Assembly: GCA_027864655.1 (NCBI GenBank)
Contig: JAQAZG010000008.1
Coordinates: 1 to 64,000, forward strand
Reading direction: 5' to 3'
DNA length: 64,000 nt
From: Oleispirillum naphthae
GTDB lineage: Bacteria; Pseudomonadota; Alphaproteobacteria; Rhodospirillales; Rhodospirillaceae
Part shown: positions 57,752-64,000 of the stretch, piece by piece
Position numbering within the stretch: the first letter of the stretch is position 1
Layout of the letters: the number at the start of each line of letters is the position of its first letter
Notes under the pieces: generated by a model
The model's database searches: none
The model's input: only the letters and a program-made list of their open reading frames with translations
Told to the model about the DNA's origin: nothing
Program-made: the position numbers and the translations under genes

Positions 57752-59494
57752 TTACGATGCCGGGGGCGCGATGCGGTAGGAGCCCTTCCCCGAGTGCTTG
57801 CCCAAATACATCGCGCCGTCGGCGCGCGACAGGAGGGCGTCGATGCCCTCGTCGCTGTCCGGGTCATATATGGCGATGCCGAGCGACATGCTTAAGACCC
57901 GATCTGTGCTGCCGGAGAAGCTTTCCAGCGCGGTGCCCGAGGCGAGCAGGCGCTGCGCCTTGGTTTCCGCGATTTCGTAGGTCGCGCCGTCCATCCACAC
58001 CGCGAACTCGTCGCCGCCCAGGCGCGCCACCAGGTCGGTGGGGCGGGTGCCGGCGAGCAGCAGGCGCTTCACCGCCATCAGGGCATCGTCGCCGCGTTTG
58101 TGGCCGTGCACGTCGTTGACCATCTTGAAGTTGTCGAGATCGACGTAGACCAGCGCGGCGGAGCGCCGCTCGTGGCGCAGGCGCGCGGTGCGGCGCTCCA
58201 CCTCCTCGATGAAGGCGCGGCGGTTGAACAGCCCGGTGAGCGCGTCGGTGCGGCTGAGCGCGAGGATGTGGTCGTGGTTGCTGATCTGCTCGATGGCGAT
58301 GCCGACCTGGGCGGAGAGGTCGGAGAGCAGGATGCGGTCGTCGTCGTCGTAGGGCACGCGGGAGAGTTCGCGCCAGAGGATGATCGCGCCGTTGACCGAC
58401 TGGCGGTAGCGCGTCGCCGCGGCGAGCACGTTCCATTTGTCGATGCCCACCTCCACCACGTCGAGGCCGGAGCAGAAGTCCCGCACCACCAGGGCGAGGT
58501 CGTCGGAGGAGCCGAGGCGGCCGAACGCCGCGGCGATGGAGAACGCCTCGGGCGACAGCGGCGCGGGGGTGCCGTCCGCCGCCTTGATGCGCAGGATGTT
58601 GCAGCCGGAAACGCCGATGCCCTGCGCCACCGTGGCGGCGGCGATGGCGAGCATGTTCTCCGGGTCCACCTCGTCGCGGAAGGAGCGCACGATGAAGCTG
58701 AGCAGGCGCTCGCGGTTGCGCGCCCGGGCGATCGCGATGTCGCGCTCGCGCACGTCGGTGATGTCGCGGCAGACGCCGCGCGCGCCGGTCCAGCCGCCCG
58801 CCTCGTCGTAGAGCGGCAGGGCGGAAACCAGCAGGCACACCGCGCTGCCGTCGGCGCGGCGCATCCACACCTCGGAGTCGGCGAGCGGTTGGCGGGTGAC
58901 GAAGGGCAGCACGCTGCCGCTGTCCATCGGCTCGGCGAGCAGTTCCGCCGGGCGGTGGCCGATCAGCTCGTCGAGGGTGTAGCCGAGCACCCCCTGCGGG
59001 CTGACGAAGACGAGCGTGCCCTTGGCGTTGGTCTCCCACGCGAAGGCGGCGGACACCTCCACCAGATCCTTGTAGCGCTGCCGCGATTCCACCAGGGTGC
59101 GGCGCATGCTGGTGGGCAGGGTGACGTCGTGGCCGACGATCAGCAGCATGCCGTCTTCCGCCGCGGGGATGACCGAGAGGTCGAACACCCGGTCGAGGCG
59201 TTCGTCCGGCGCGCCGACGGTGCCCGCGGCGACGCGGCCGGTGCGCCGCACGGTGCGGATCAGCTCCGGCAGGGTGGTCTGGTCGGCGGCGGAGGGTTCC
59301 GCCTCGGGCGCGGAAACGAGCGGCGCGAGCGGCGCGGCGAGCGGCGTGGCGTGCACGCAGCGGTCCTCCGCATCGAGCAGGAGGATGCAGGCGTCCTCGC
59401 CCGCCATCCGCGCGCAGGGGATGCGCACGGCGTCGGGGGTCTCCGCATTCCCGGGCGCGCCGCGCGCGGGTTCTGGCGCCTTGGACACGGGCAT
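57752..59494 (-). CDS. PAS and GGDEF protein, diguanylate cyclase
   Basis: The 580-residue soluble protein has an N-terminal variable region, a PAS domain (about 140-255: ETNAKGTLVFVSPQGVLGYT, GARGVCRDITDVRERD), a GAF-like domain (about 265-405) and a C-terminal GGDEF domain. The active site is GGDEF in ARLGGDEFAVW, with RPTD five residues upstream as inhibitory site, so it should make cyclic-di-GMP. GAGGAG abuts the ATG, while a GTG two codons on has ideal spacing and may be the true start. Upstream neighbour on the other strand is a HAD hydrolase gene. Confidence 0.88.
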   Translation of the reverse strand: MPVSKAPEPARGAPGNAETPDAVRIPCARMAGEDACILLLDAEDRCVHATPLAAPLAPLVSAPEAEPSAADQTTLPELIRTVRRTGRVAAGTVGAPDERLDRVFDLSVIPAAEDGMLLIVGHDVTLPTSMRRTLVESRQRYKDLVEVSAAFAWETNAKGTLVFVSPQGVLGYTLDELIGHRPAELLAEPMDSGSVLPFVTRQPLADSEVWMRRADGSAVCLLVSALPLYDEAGGWTGARGVCRDITDVRERDIAIARARNRERLLSFIVRSFRDEVDPENMLAIAAATVAQGIGVSGCNILRIKAADGTPAPLSPEAFSIAAAFGRLGSSDDLALVVRDFCSGLDVVEVGIDKWNVLAAATRYRQSVNGAIILWRELSRVPYDDDDRILLSDLSAQVGIAIEQISNHDHILALSRTDALTGLFNRRAFIEEVERRTARLRHERRSAALVYVDLDNFKMVNDVHGHKRGDDALMAVKRLLLAGTRPTDLVARLGGDEFAVWMDGATYEIAETKAQRLLASGTALESFSGSTDRVLSMSLGIAIYDPDSDEGIDALLSRADGAMYLGKHSGKGSYRIAPPAS

Positions 59495-59567
59495 CTCCTC
59501 ATCGGGTGCGTGGAAGTGCGCGGGGGATTCCCGCGCGGCCGGTTTCGGTCTATCGTGTCGGTTCCCG

Positions 59568-59601
59568 CCGGCTCCTCGTATTGTGGGAGTGCCGGTTTTT
59601 T
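59568..59601 (+). terminator. Hairpin with T6 run in the leader of the HAD hydrolase gene
   Basis: CCGGC-TCC pairs with GGGAGT-GCCGG (with a bulge) and is followed by TTTTTT. It lies between two divergent genes, 31 bases before the GTG of the rightward one, so it would act as an attenuator in that gene's leader rather than end an upstream gene. Confidence 0.45.
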
Positions 59602-59632
59602 CGTCAAGTCCATTAACTTGAGGTCCGTCTGC

Positions 59633-60367
59633 GTGTCCAGGTTCCCCGCCGCCGATCCCGTGCCCGCCGCGCGGGCGAGCCTGTCCCCCGCCGATTTCGC
59701 CGCCGCCGTGCGGGTCTGGGTGTTCGATCTCGACAACACGCTCTATCCGCCGACGTCGCCGATCTTCGACCAGATCGACCGGCGGATGACCGCCTACATC
59801 GCGCGCTTCCTCAAGATGGAGCCCGCCGACGCCTTCGCCGTGCAGAAGTCGTACTACCGCAAATACGGCACCTCGCTCGCCGGGCTGATGGCGGAGCACG
59901 GCATGGAGCCCGAGCCCTTTCTTTCCTACGTGCACGACATCGACCACTCGGTGATCGTCCCCGACCCGGCCCTGGCCGCGGCGATTCGCCGCCTGCCCGG
60001 GCGCGCCATCGTCTATACCAACGGCTCGGCGGCGCATGCCGAGGCGGTGCTGGCGCGGCTGGGGCTTGCGGGCGTCTTCGAGGGGGTGTTCGACATTCAG
60101 GCCGCGGGCTACGTGCCGAAGCCGCAGGGCGCTTCCTACGACCGGCTGATCGCCGCCTTCGGCTTCGACCCCGCGCAGGCGGCGCTGATCGAGGACAGCC
60201 TGAAGAACCTGCCGCCCGCCGCGGCGCGCGGCATGAAGACGGTGTGGCTCAGCAACGTGCGCAGCACCGCCGGCACCGACCTCCACGATCCGGCGGACTG
60301 CGATGCGGAGATCGAGGACCTGGCCGCCTGGCTGGATGCGGTGCTCGCCGCGTGCGGCAAAGGTTGA
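59633..60367 (+). CDS. HAD hydrolase, pyrimidine 5'-nucleotidase type
   Basis: The 244-residue protein has HAD motif [18 protein letters not shown] near residue 30, motif [13 protein letters not shown], and motif III with [15 protein letters not shown] then [18 protein letters not shown]. The DLDNTLY start and the size match the pyrimidine 5'-nucleotidase (SDT1-like) group of alphaproteobacteria, which often sits beside dapD. The start is GTG with GAGG nine bases upstream. Substrate is inferred from the subfamily. Confidence 0.85.
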   Translation: MSRFPAADPVPAARASLSPADFAAAVRVWVFDLDNTLYPPTSPIFDQIDRRMTAYIARFLKMEPADAFAVQKSYYRKYGTSLAGLMAEHGMEPEPFLSYVHDIDHSVIVPDPALAAAIRRLPGRAIVYTNGSAAHAEAVLARLGLAGVFEGVFDIQAAGYVPKPQGASYDRLIAAFGFDPAQAALIEDSLKNLPPAAARGMKTVWLSNVRSTAGTDLHDPADCDAEIEDLAAWLDAVLAACGKG

Positions 60368-60428
60368 CAGGCCGCGTCCCTCGTCTAAGGTCGCGGGAGA
60401 GCCACCCTCCATTCCAAGGATTCCCGTC

Positions 60429-61274
60429 ATGAACACCGCCGCGCTTTCCGCCGCCATCGAGGCCGCCTGGGACAACCGTGAGGCCGTCGGCTTCCAGACC
60501 GGGGGCGAGGTCCGCGACGCGGTGGAAGCCGCGCTCGGCCTGCTCGACGCGGGCGAGGCGCGGGTGGCGGAAAAGGGCGCTTCCGGCTGGGTGGTCAACC
60601 AGTGGCTGAAGAAGGCGGTGCTGCTGTCCTTCCGCCTCAACGACATGGCGGCGATCGCGGGCGCGCCGGGCAAGGCCGCCAACTGGTTCGACAAGGTGCC
60701 CTCGAAGTTCGAGGGATGGGACGATGCGCGCTTCCGCGCCGCCGGGTTCCGCGCCGTGCCGGGCTGCGTGGTGCGCCGCTCCGCGTTCATCGCGCCGGGC
60801 GCGGTGCTGATGCCGTGTTTCGTCAACCTCGGCGCGCACGTCGGTTCCGGCACCATGGTCGATACCTGGTCCACCGTCGGCTCGTGCGCGCAGATCGGCA
60901 AGAACGTGCACCTCTCCGGCGGCGTCGGCATCGGCGGCGTGCTGGAGCCGTTGCAGGCCGGGCCGGTGGTGATCGAGGACAACTGCTTCATCGGCGCGCG
61001 CTCCGAGGTGGCCGAGGGCTTCATCGTCGAGGAAGGCGCGGTGGTCTCCATGGGGGTGTTCCTCGGCGCGTCCACCAAGATCATCGACCGCGACACCGGC
61101 GAGATCTTCCGCGGCCGCGTGCCCGCCTATTCGGTGGTGGTGCCCGGCTCGCTGCCCGGCAAGCCGCTGCCCGACGGCACGCCGGGGCCTTCGGTGGCGT
61201 GCGCGGTGATCGTCAAGAAGGTGGACCCCGGCACCCGCGCCAAGGTGTCGATCAACGACCTGCTGCGTGATTGA
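60429..61274 (+). CDS. dapD: Tetrahydrodipicolinate N-succinyltransferase
   Basis: The 281-residue enzyme succinylates tetrahydrodipicolinate in lysine and diaminopimelate synthesis. The C-terminal half is a left-handed beta-helix of hexapeptide repeats ([40 protein letters not shown]), as in all DapD proteins. Length is standard. It overlaps nothing but ends within two bases of the dapE ATG, so the two are one operon. Confidence 0.96.
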   Translation: MNTAALSAAIEAAWDNREAVGFQTGGEVRDAVEAALGLLDAGEARVAEKGASGWVVNQWLKKAVLLSFRLNDMAAIAGAPGKAANWFDKVPSKFEGWDDARFRAAGFRAVPGCVVRRSAFIAPGAVLMPCFVNLGAHVGSGTMVDTWSTVGSCAQIGKNVHLSGGVGIGGVLEPLQAGPVVIEDNCFIGARSEVAEGFIVEEGAVVSMGVFLGASTKIIDRDTGEIFRGRVPAYSVVVPGSLPGKPLPDGTPGPSVACAVIVKKVDPGTRAKVSINDLLRD

Positions 61275-61275
61275 G

Positions 61276-62412
61276 ATGGACGCTCTCGACCTGTCGCGGC
61301 GGTTGATCCGCTGCCCCTCGGTGACGCCCGAGGAGGCGGGGGTGCTGGATGCGCTCGCCGCGGCGCTGGAACCCGCCGGGTTCTCCTGCCGCCGCATGCG
61401 CTTTTCCGAAGCGGGCACGCCGGACGTGGACAACCTGGTGGCCACCGTGGGCGCGGGCGCGCCGCGCTTCGCCTTCGCCGGGCACCTCGACGTGGTGCCG
61501 CCGGGCGGCGGCTGGACGGTGGAGCCCTTCGCCGCAGAGGTGAAGGACGGCCTGCTCTACGGCCGCGGCGCGGCGGACATGAAGACCGCGGTCGCGGCGT
61601 TCGCCGCCGCCGCCGCGGACTTTCTGGCGGAGCGGGGAACGGACTTCGGCGGCACGCTTTCCCTCATCGTCACCTGCGACGAGGAAGGGCCGGGGATCAA
61701 CGGCACCGCCAAGGTGATGGCGGCTCTGGCGGCGGAGAACGCCCTGCCGCAAGCCTGCCTGCTCGGCGAGCCGACCTGCCCCGACCGTTTCGGCGAGGCG
61801 ATGAAGATCGGCCGCCGCGGCAGCCTGACGGCGCGCATCGCGGTGCCCGGGGTGCAGGGCCACGTCGCCTATCCGGAGCGCGCCGACAACCCGATCCACC
61901 GCCTCATCCGCATCCTCGACGAACTGACCGCGAAGAAGCTGGACGCGGGCAACGCCCACTTCCCGCCGAGTTCGCTCGCGGTGACCACGGTGGACGTCGG
62001 CAACCCGGCGGCCAACGTCATCCCCGGCGCGGCGGCGGCGGCGCTCAACATCCGCTTCAACACCGAGCAGACCGCCGAGGGCCTGATGCGCTGGATCTCC
62101 GAGGCCGTCGCCCGCCACGCGCCCGCCGCGTCGGTGGCCTTCGAATGCGGCGCGCATCCCTTCCTCACCCCGCCGGGCGCGCTCTCCGATCTCGTCGCCG
62201 CCGCGGTGGCCGAGGTTGCGGGCGTCGCGCCCGAGCTTTCCACCTCCGGCGGCACTTCGGATGCGCGCTTCATCAAGGACTATTGTCCGGTGGTGGAGTT
62301 CGGCCTGGTCGGCCGCACCATGCACGGCTCCGACGAGCACGTCGCGGCGGCCGACGTCGTGGCGCTCGCCGCGGTCTACCGCCGCGTTCTCGACAAGGTG
62401 TTCGCGTCATGA
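61276..62412 (+). CDS. dapE: Succinyl-diaminopimelate desuccinylase
   Basis: The 378-residue M20-family zinc hydrolase removes succinate from N-succinyl-diaminopimelate. It has the metal sites FAGHLDVVPPGGGWT, YGRGAADMKTAVAAF and CDEEGPGINGT, and the late GTSDARFIKDYCPVVEFG with the final metal histidine in GRTMHGSDEHV. I chose ATG at DALDLSRRLIRCPSVTPEE; a GTG three codons upstream overlaps dapD. Its stop overlaps the next gene (ATGA). Confidence 0.95.
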   Translation: MDALDLSRRLIRCPSVTPEEAGVLDALAAALEPAGFSCRRMRFSEAGTPDVDNLVATVGAGAPRFAFAGHLDVVPPGGGWTVEPFAAEVKDGLLYGRGAADMKTAVAAFAAAAADFLAERGTDFGGTLSLIVTCDEEGPGINGTAKVMAALAAENALPQACLLGEPTCPDRFGEAMKIGRRGSLTARIAVPGVQGHVAYPERADNPIHRLIRILDELTAKKLDAGNAHFPPSSLAVTTVDVGNPAANVIPGAAAAALNIRFNTEQTAEGLMRWISEAVARHAPAASVAFECGAHPFLTPPGALSDLVAAAVAEVAGVAPELSTSGGTSDARFIKDYCPVVEFGLVGRTMHGSDEHVAAADVVALAAVYRRVLDKVFAS

Positions 62413-62981
62413 GCCCGCTCGCCGAAATCCAGGCCAACCTGCGCAACGTCATCGGCATCCTGCGGTTCGATCCGCAGGCGCCGAAGCGCTTCGACAACAC
62501 GCCTTCGGGGGTGGCGCACTCCTTCCTCGCCGCGGCGGTGGGGCTGCCGATCTATCTGATGGTGCTCAAGGGCAGCTTCGCGGCGATGGTGCCGAGCCCC
62601 GGGCTCGCCCACTTCCTGCCGGTGATGCTGCTCTACTACGTCATCGAATGGTTGATCTGGCCGAACCTGATGGACGGGGTGTCGCGCTGGATCGGGCGCG
62701 AGAAGTTCTATTGCCGTTACGTCGCCGCTTACAACTGGTTCGCCCTGGCGCAGATGATCCTGATGCTGCCCTACCAGATCGCGATGATGACGCCCGGCTT
62801 CTCCCTGCCGGGGATCGCCGCGGTGGGGCTGTTCGCCACCATGGCCTTCGCCCTCTACGAATGGTTCATCGCCCGCCACGCGCTCGAGGTGCCGGGGCGC
62901 ACCGCCTTCGGCCTGGTGATGCTCAACCTTCTCGCCGGGCTGCTGCTGCTGCAGATCAAGGCGCTGCAACTCTCCCTCTGA
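62409..62981 (+). CDS. Conserved-type membrane protein of unknown function, coupled to dapE
   Basis: The 190-residue protein has four to five transmembrane helices (for example SFLAAAVGLPIYLMVLKGSF, FLPVMLLYYVIEWLIWPNLM, IAAVGLFATMAFALYEWFIA, FGLVMLNLLAGLLLLQIK). An amphipathic N-terminal part precedes them. No family is recognised. Translation is coupled to dapE by an ATGA overlap, so it shares the dapDE transcript, which is followed by a terminator. Confidence 0.75.
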   Translation: MSPLAEIQANLRNVIGILRFDPQAPKRFDNTPSGVAHSFLAAAVGLPIYLMVLKGSFAAMVPSPGLAHFLPVMLLYYVIEWLIWPNLMDGVSRWIGREKFYCRYVAAYNWFALAQMILMLPYQIAMMTPGFSLPGIAAVGLFATMAFALYEWFIARHALEVPGRTAFGLVMLNLLAGLLLLQIKALQLSL

Positions 62982-62985
62982 CAAA

Positions 62986-63017
62986 GAAAACGGGCGGCCC
63001 GCAGGCCGCCCGCCGGT
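62986..63017. terminator. Terminator between the dapE-coupled gene and the OmpA-type lipoprotein gene
   Basis: A perfect 8-bp stem GGGCGGCC / GGCCGCCC with loop CGCA (62992-63011). AGAAAAC on the left gives a T run for the leftward lipoprotein transcript; the right side has only a short GGTTCC. Confidence 0.7.
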
Positions 63018-63039
63018 TCCGGCAGCGCCGGACGTTCCC

Positions 63040-63876
63040 TTACTTCACCAGACGGATGATGACGCGGCGGTTGCGCGGCTCCTTCTTGCCGTCCGGGGTC
63101 GGCACCGCGAGGTCGGACTCGCCGAAGGCGGAGATCGTCACCGCGGATTCCGGCACGCCCGCCTTGATCAGAGCTTCGCCCACCGCTTCGGCGCGCAGCG
63201 AGGAGAGACGGTCGTTGTAGCGCGCCGGGCCGGAGCGGTCGGCATAGCCCGCCACGTCGGCGCGGGAGGCCTTCTGGGTCTTGAAGGCGGCGGCGGCTTC
63301 CTTGACCACGGCGAGGGCGTCGCCCTGCAGCTTTGCGGAGTTGAGGCCGAAGTAGACGACGAACGGCGCGGTCGCCTTCATCGCCTTGGCCTTCTCCAGG
63401 TCGGCGAGCACCTTGATGCCGCCGTCGAACTGCTTGCGGCAGGCGGCGATGTCGTCGAGCTGCCAGTTCTCCTCCTGCTCCTGCATCCAGCACTCGTAGC
63501 CAGCCTGGGCGGCGGCCAGCGCCTTCGGCGCTTCGGCCTTGTAGGCCGGGGTGAGGAAGTGCATCACCTGGGCGCGCGCCGCGGTGAGTTCGGCCACCTT
63601 GCCGTCGGGCAGGTCGCGCTCGGCGATCGCCTCCGGCGCGGGCGGCGTGCCCGCGGCGGCCAGCTTGCCGCGCGCCACGAAGGCGGCGGTGTCGCGCCAG
63701 TCGTACTCGGCGCGTTCGGCGGCGGCGAGCGCCACGTACTCGTCGCGCAAGGCCTGGTCGAAGGCGTTGCCGGTGACCGCGGAGGACTGCAGCCCCTCGA
63801 CGTCCCAGGCGCCGCTACATGCGGAGAGAATCCCCGCCATCCCCGCACAAGACAAGACAGTCAATGATTTGCGCAT
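63040..63876 (-). CDS. OmpA-family lipoprotein
   Basis: The 278-residue protein has a lipoprotein signal (MRKSLTVLSCAGMAGILSAC, lipobox ILSAC), a helical middle region of about 150 residues and a C-terminal OmpA domain with DVAGYADRSGPARYNDRLSS, RAEAVGEALIKAGVP and EPRNRRVIIRL, which binds peptidoglycan noncovalently. It should be an outer-membrane lipoprotein tethered to the wall, of Pal or YiaD type. AGAAGGAATTC precedes the ATG. Confidence 0.9.
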   Translation of the reverse strand: MRKSLTVLSCAGMAGILSACSGAWDVEGLQSSAVTGNAFDQALRDEYVALAAAERAEYDWRDTAAFVARGKLAAAGTPPAPEAIAERDLPDGKVAELTAARAQVMHFLTPAYKAEAPKALAAAQAGYECWMQEQEENWQLDDIAACRKQFDGGIKVLADLEKAKAMKATAPFVVYFGLNSAKLQGDALAVVKEAAAAFKTQKASRADVAGYADRSGPARYNDRLSSLRAEAVGEALIKAGVPESAVTISAFGESDLAVPTPDGKKEPRNRRVIIRLVK

Positions 63877-63934
63877 GACGAATTCCTTCTGATCCCTTCG
63901 ACCCTGGGCGGCGCCTGTAGACAGGCACGAAAAT

Positions 63935-63952
63935 CCGCCGCGATGGCGGCGG
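63935..63952 (-). terminator. Hairpin upstream of the OmpA-type gene
   Basis: A 7-bp stem CCGCCGC/GCGGCGG with loop CATC on the minus strand, followed by ATTTTCG. It may end a leftward gene lying beyond the window or form part of the lipoprotein leader. No gene is seen from here to the window end. Confidence 0.4.
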
Positions 63953-64000
63953 CATGGAAAACACAAGGTAAAAACCTACCCCGACTCTGCGGTAAAAGAA

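Overview
The window is 64 kb of GC-rich bacterial chromosome with dense, short-spaced genes. GshA of the GCS2 type, a DUF2336 protein, NDLADRDFD-type UbiA, a CIRCE-controlled groES-groEL operon, MreBCD-MrdA-RodA, cytochrome-free housekeeping genes and a cobalamin riboswitch all fit an alphaproteobacterium, probably Rhodospirillales; the order is an inference from gene content, not a measured phylogeny. No rRNA, CRISPR array, transposase or prophage is visible.

Layout. 1-3 kb: end of an unknown gene, tRNA-Leu(CAA), an acetate permease and an OFA-family MFS carrier. 3-6 kb: a TerB-domain gene and groES-groEL. 6-11.5 kb: a leftward set with a VTT membrane protein, a GT2 glycosyltransferase and a branched-chain amino-acid ABC importer with a fused LivH-LivM permease. 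11.6-16.9 kb: a 1158-residue iron-sulfur flavoprotein resembling both subunits of NfnAB joined in one chain, divergent from tldD, then a chorismate-mutase-like gene. 17-18.4 kb: an AT-richer island holding a papain-like amidase toxin and a secreted partner that looks like its immunity protein. 18.4-29 kb: P-loop kinase, gshA, rsmE, ubiA, P1 peptidase, HD-GYP protein, ubiD-pmbA and a Crp/Fnr regulator. 29-32 kb: chemoreceptor operon with a structured leader, then a cobalamin riboswitch that has no recognisable gene behind it. 32-38 kb: amidotransferase and a BMP-type (nucleoside-like) ABC importer. 38-46 kb: msrB, serB, miaA, then ilvB-ilvN-ilvC and leuA for branched-chain amino acids. 46-52 kb: mreB-mreC-mreD-mrdA-rodA, the cell-elongation operon, and tRNA-Lys(CTT). 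52-64 kb: a diguanylate cyclase, a remnant of an MFS gene, a tautomerase, an MsbA-like exporter, a tyrosine phosphatase, DUF2336, a PAS-GGDEF protein, a HAD hydrolase, dapD-dapE, a small membrane protein and an OmpA-type lipoprotein.

Across the whole window run nine loci of a dispersed intergenic repeat built from palindromic modules. The stem sequences differ from copy to copy but stay self-complementary, a second module is nested in hairpin loops, and the elements begin at or within a few bases of stop codons, often filling the exact gap between convergent genes. These repeats, the orphan riboswitch transcript, the toxin-immunity island, the Nfn-like fusion and two candidate RNA switches in leaders (upstream of the chemoreceptor operon and of leuA) are the most interesting signals.
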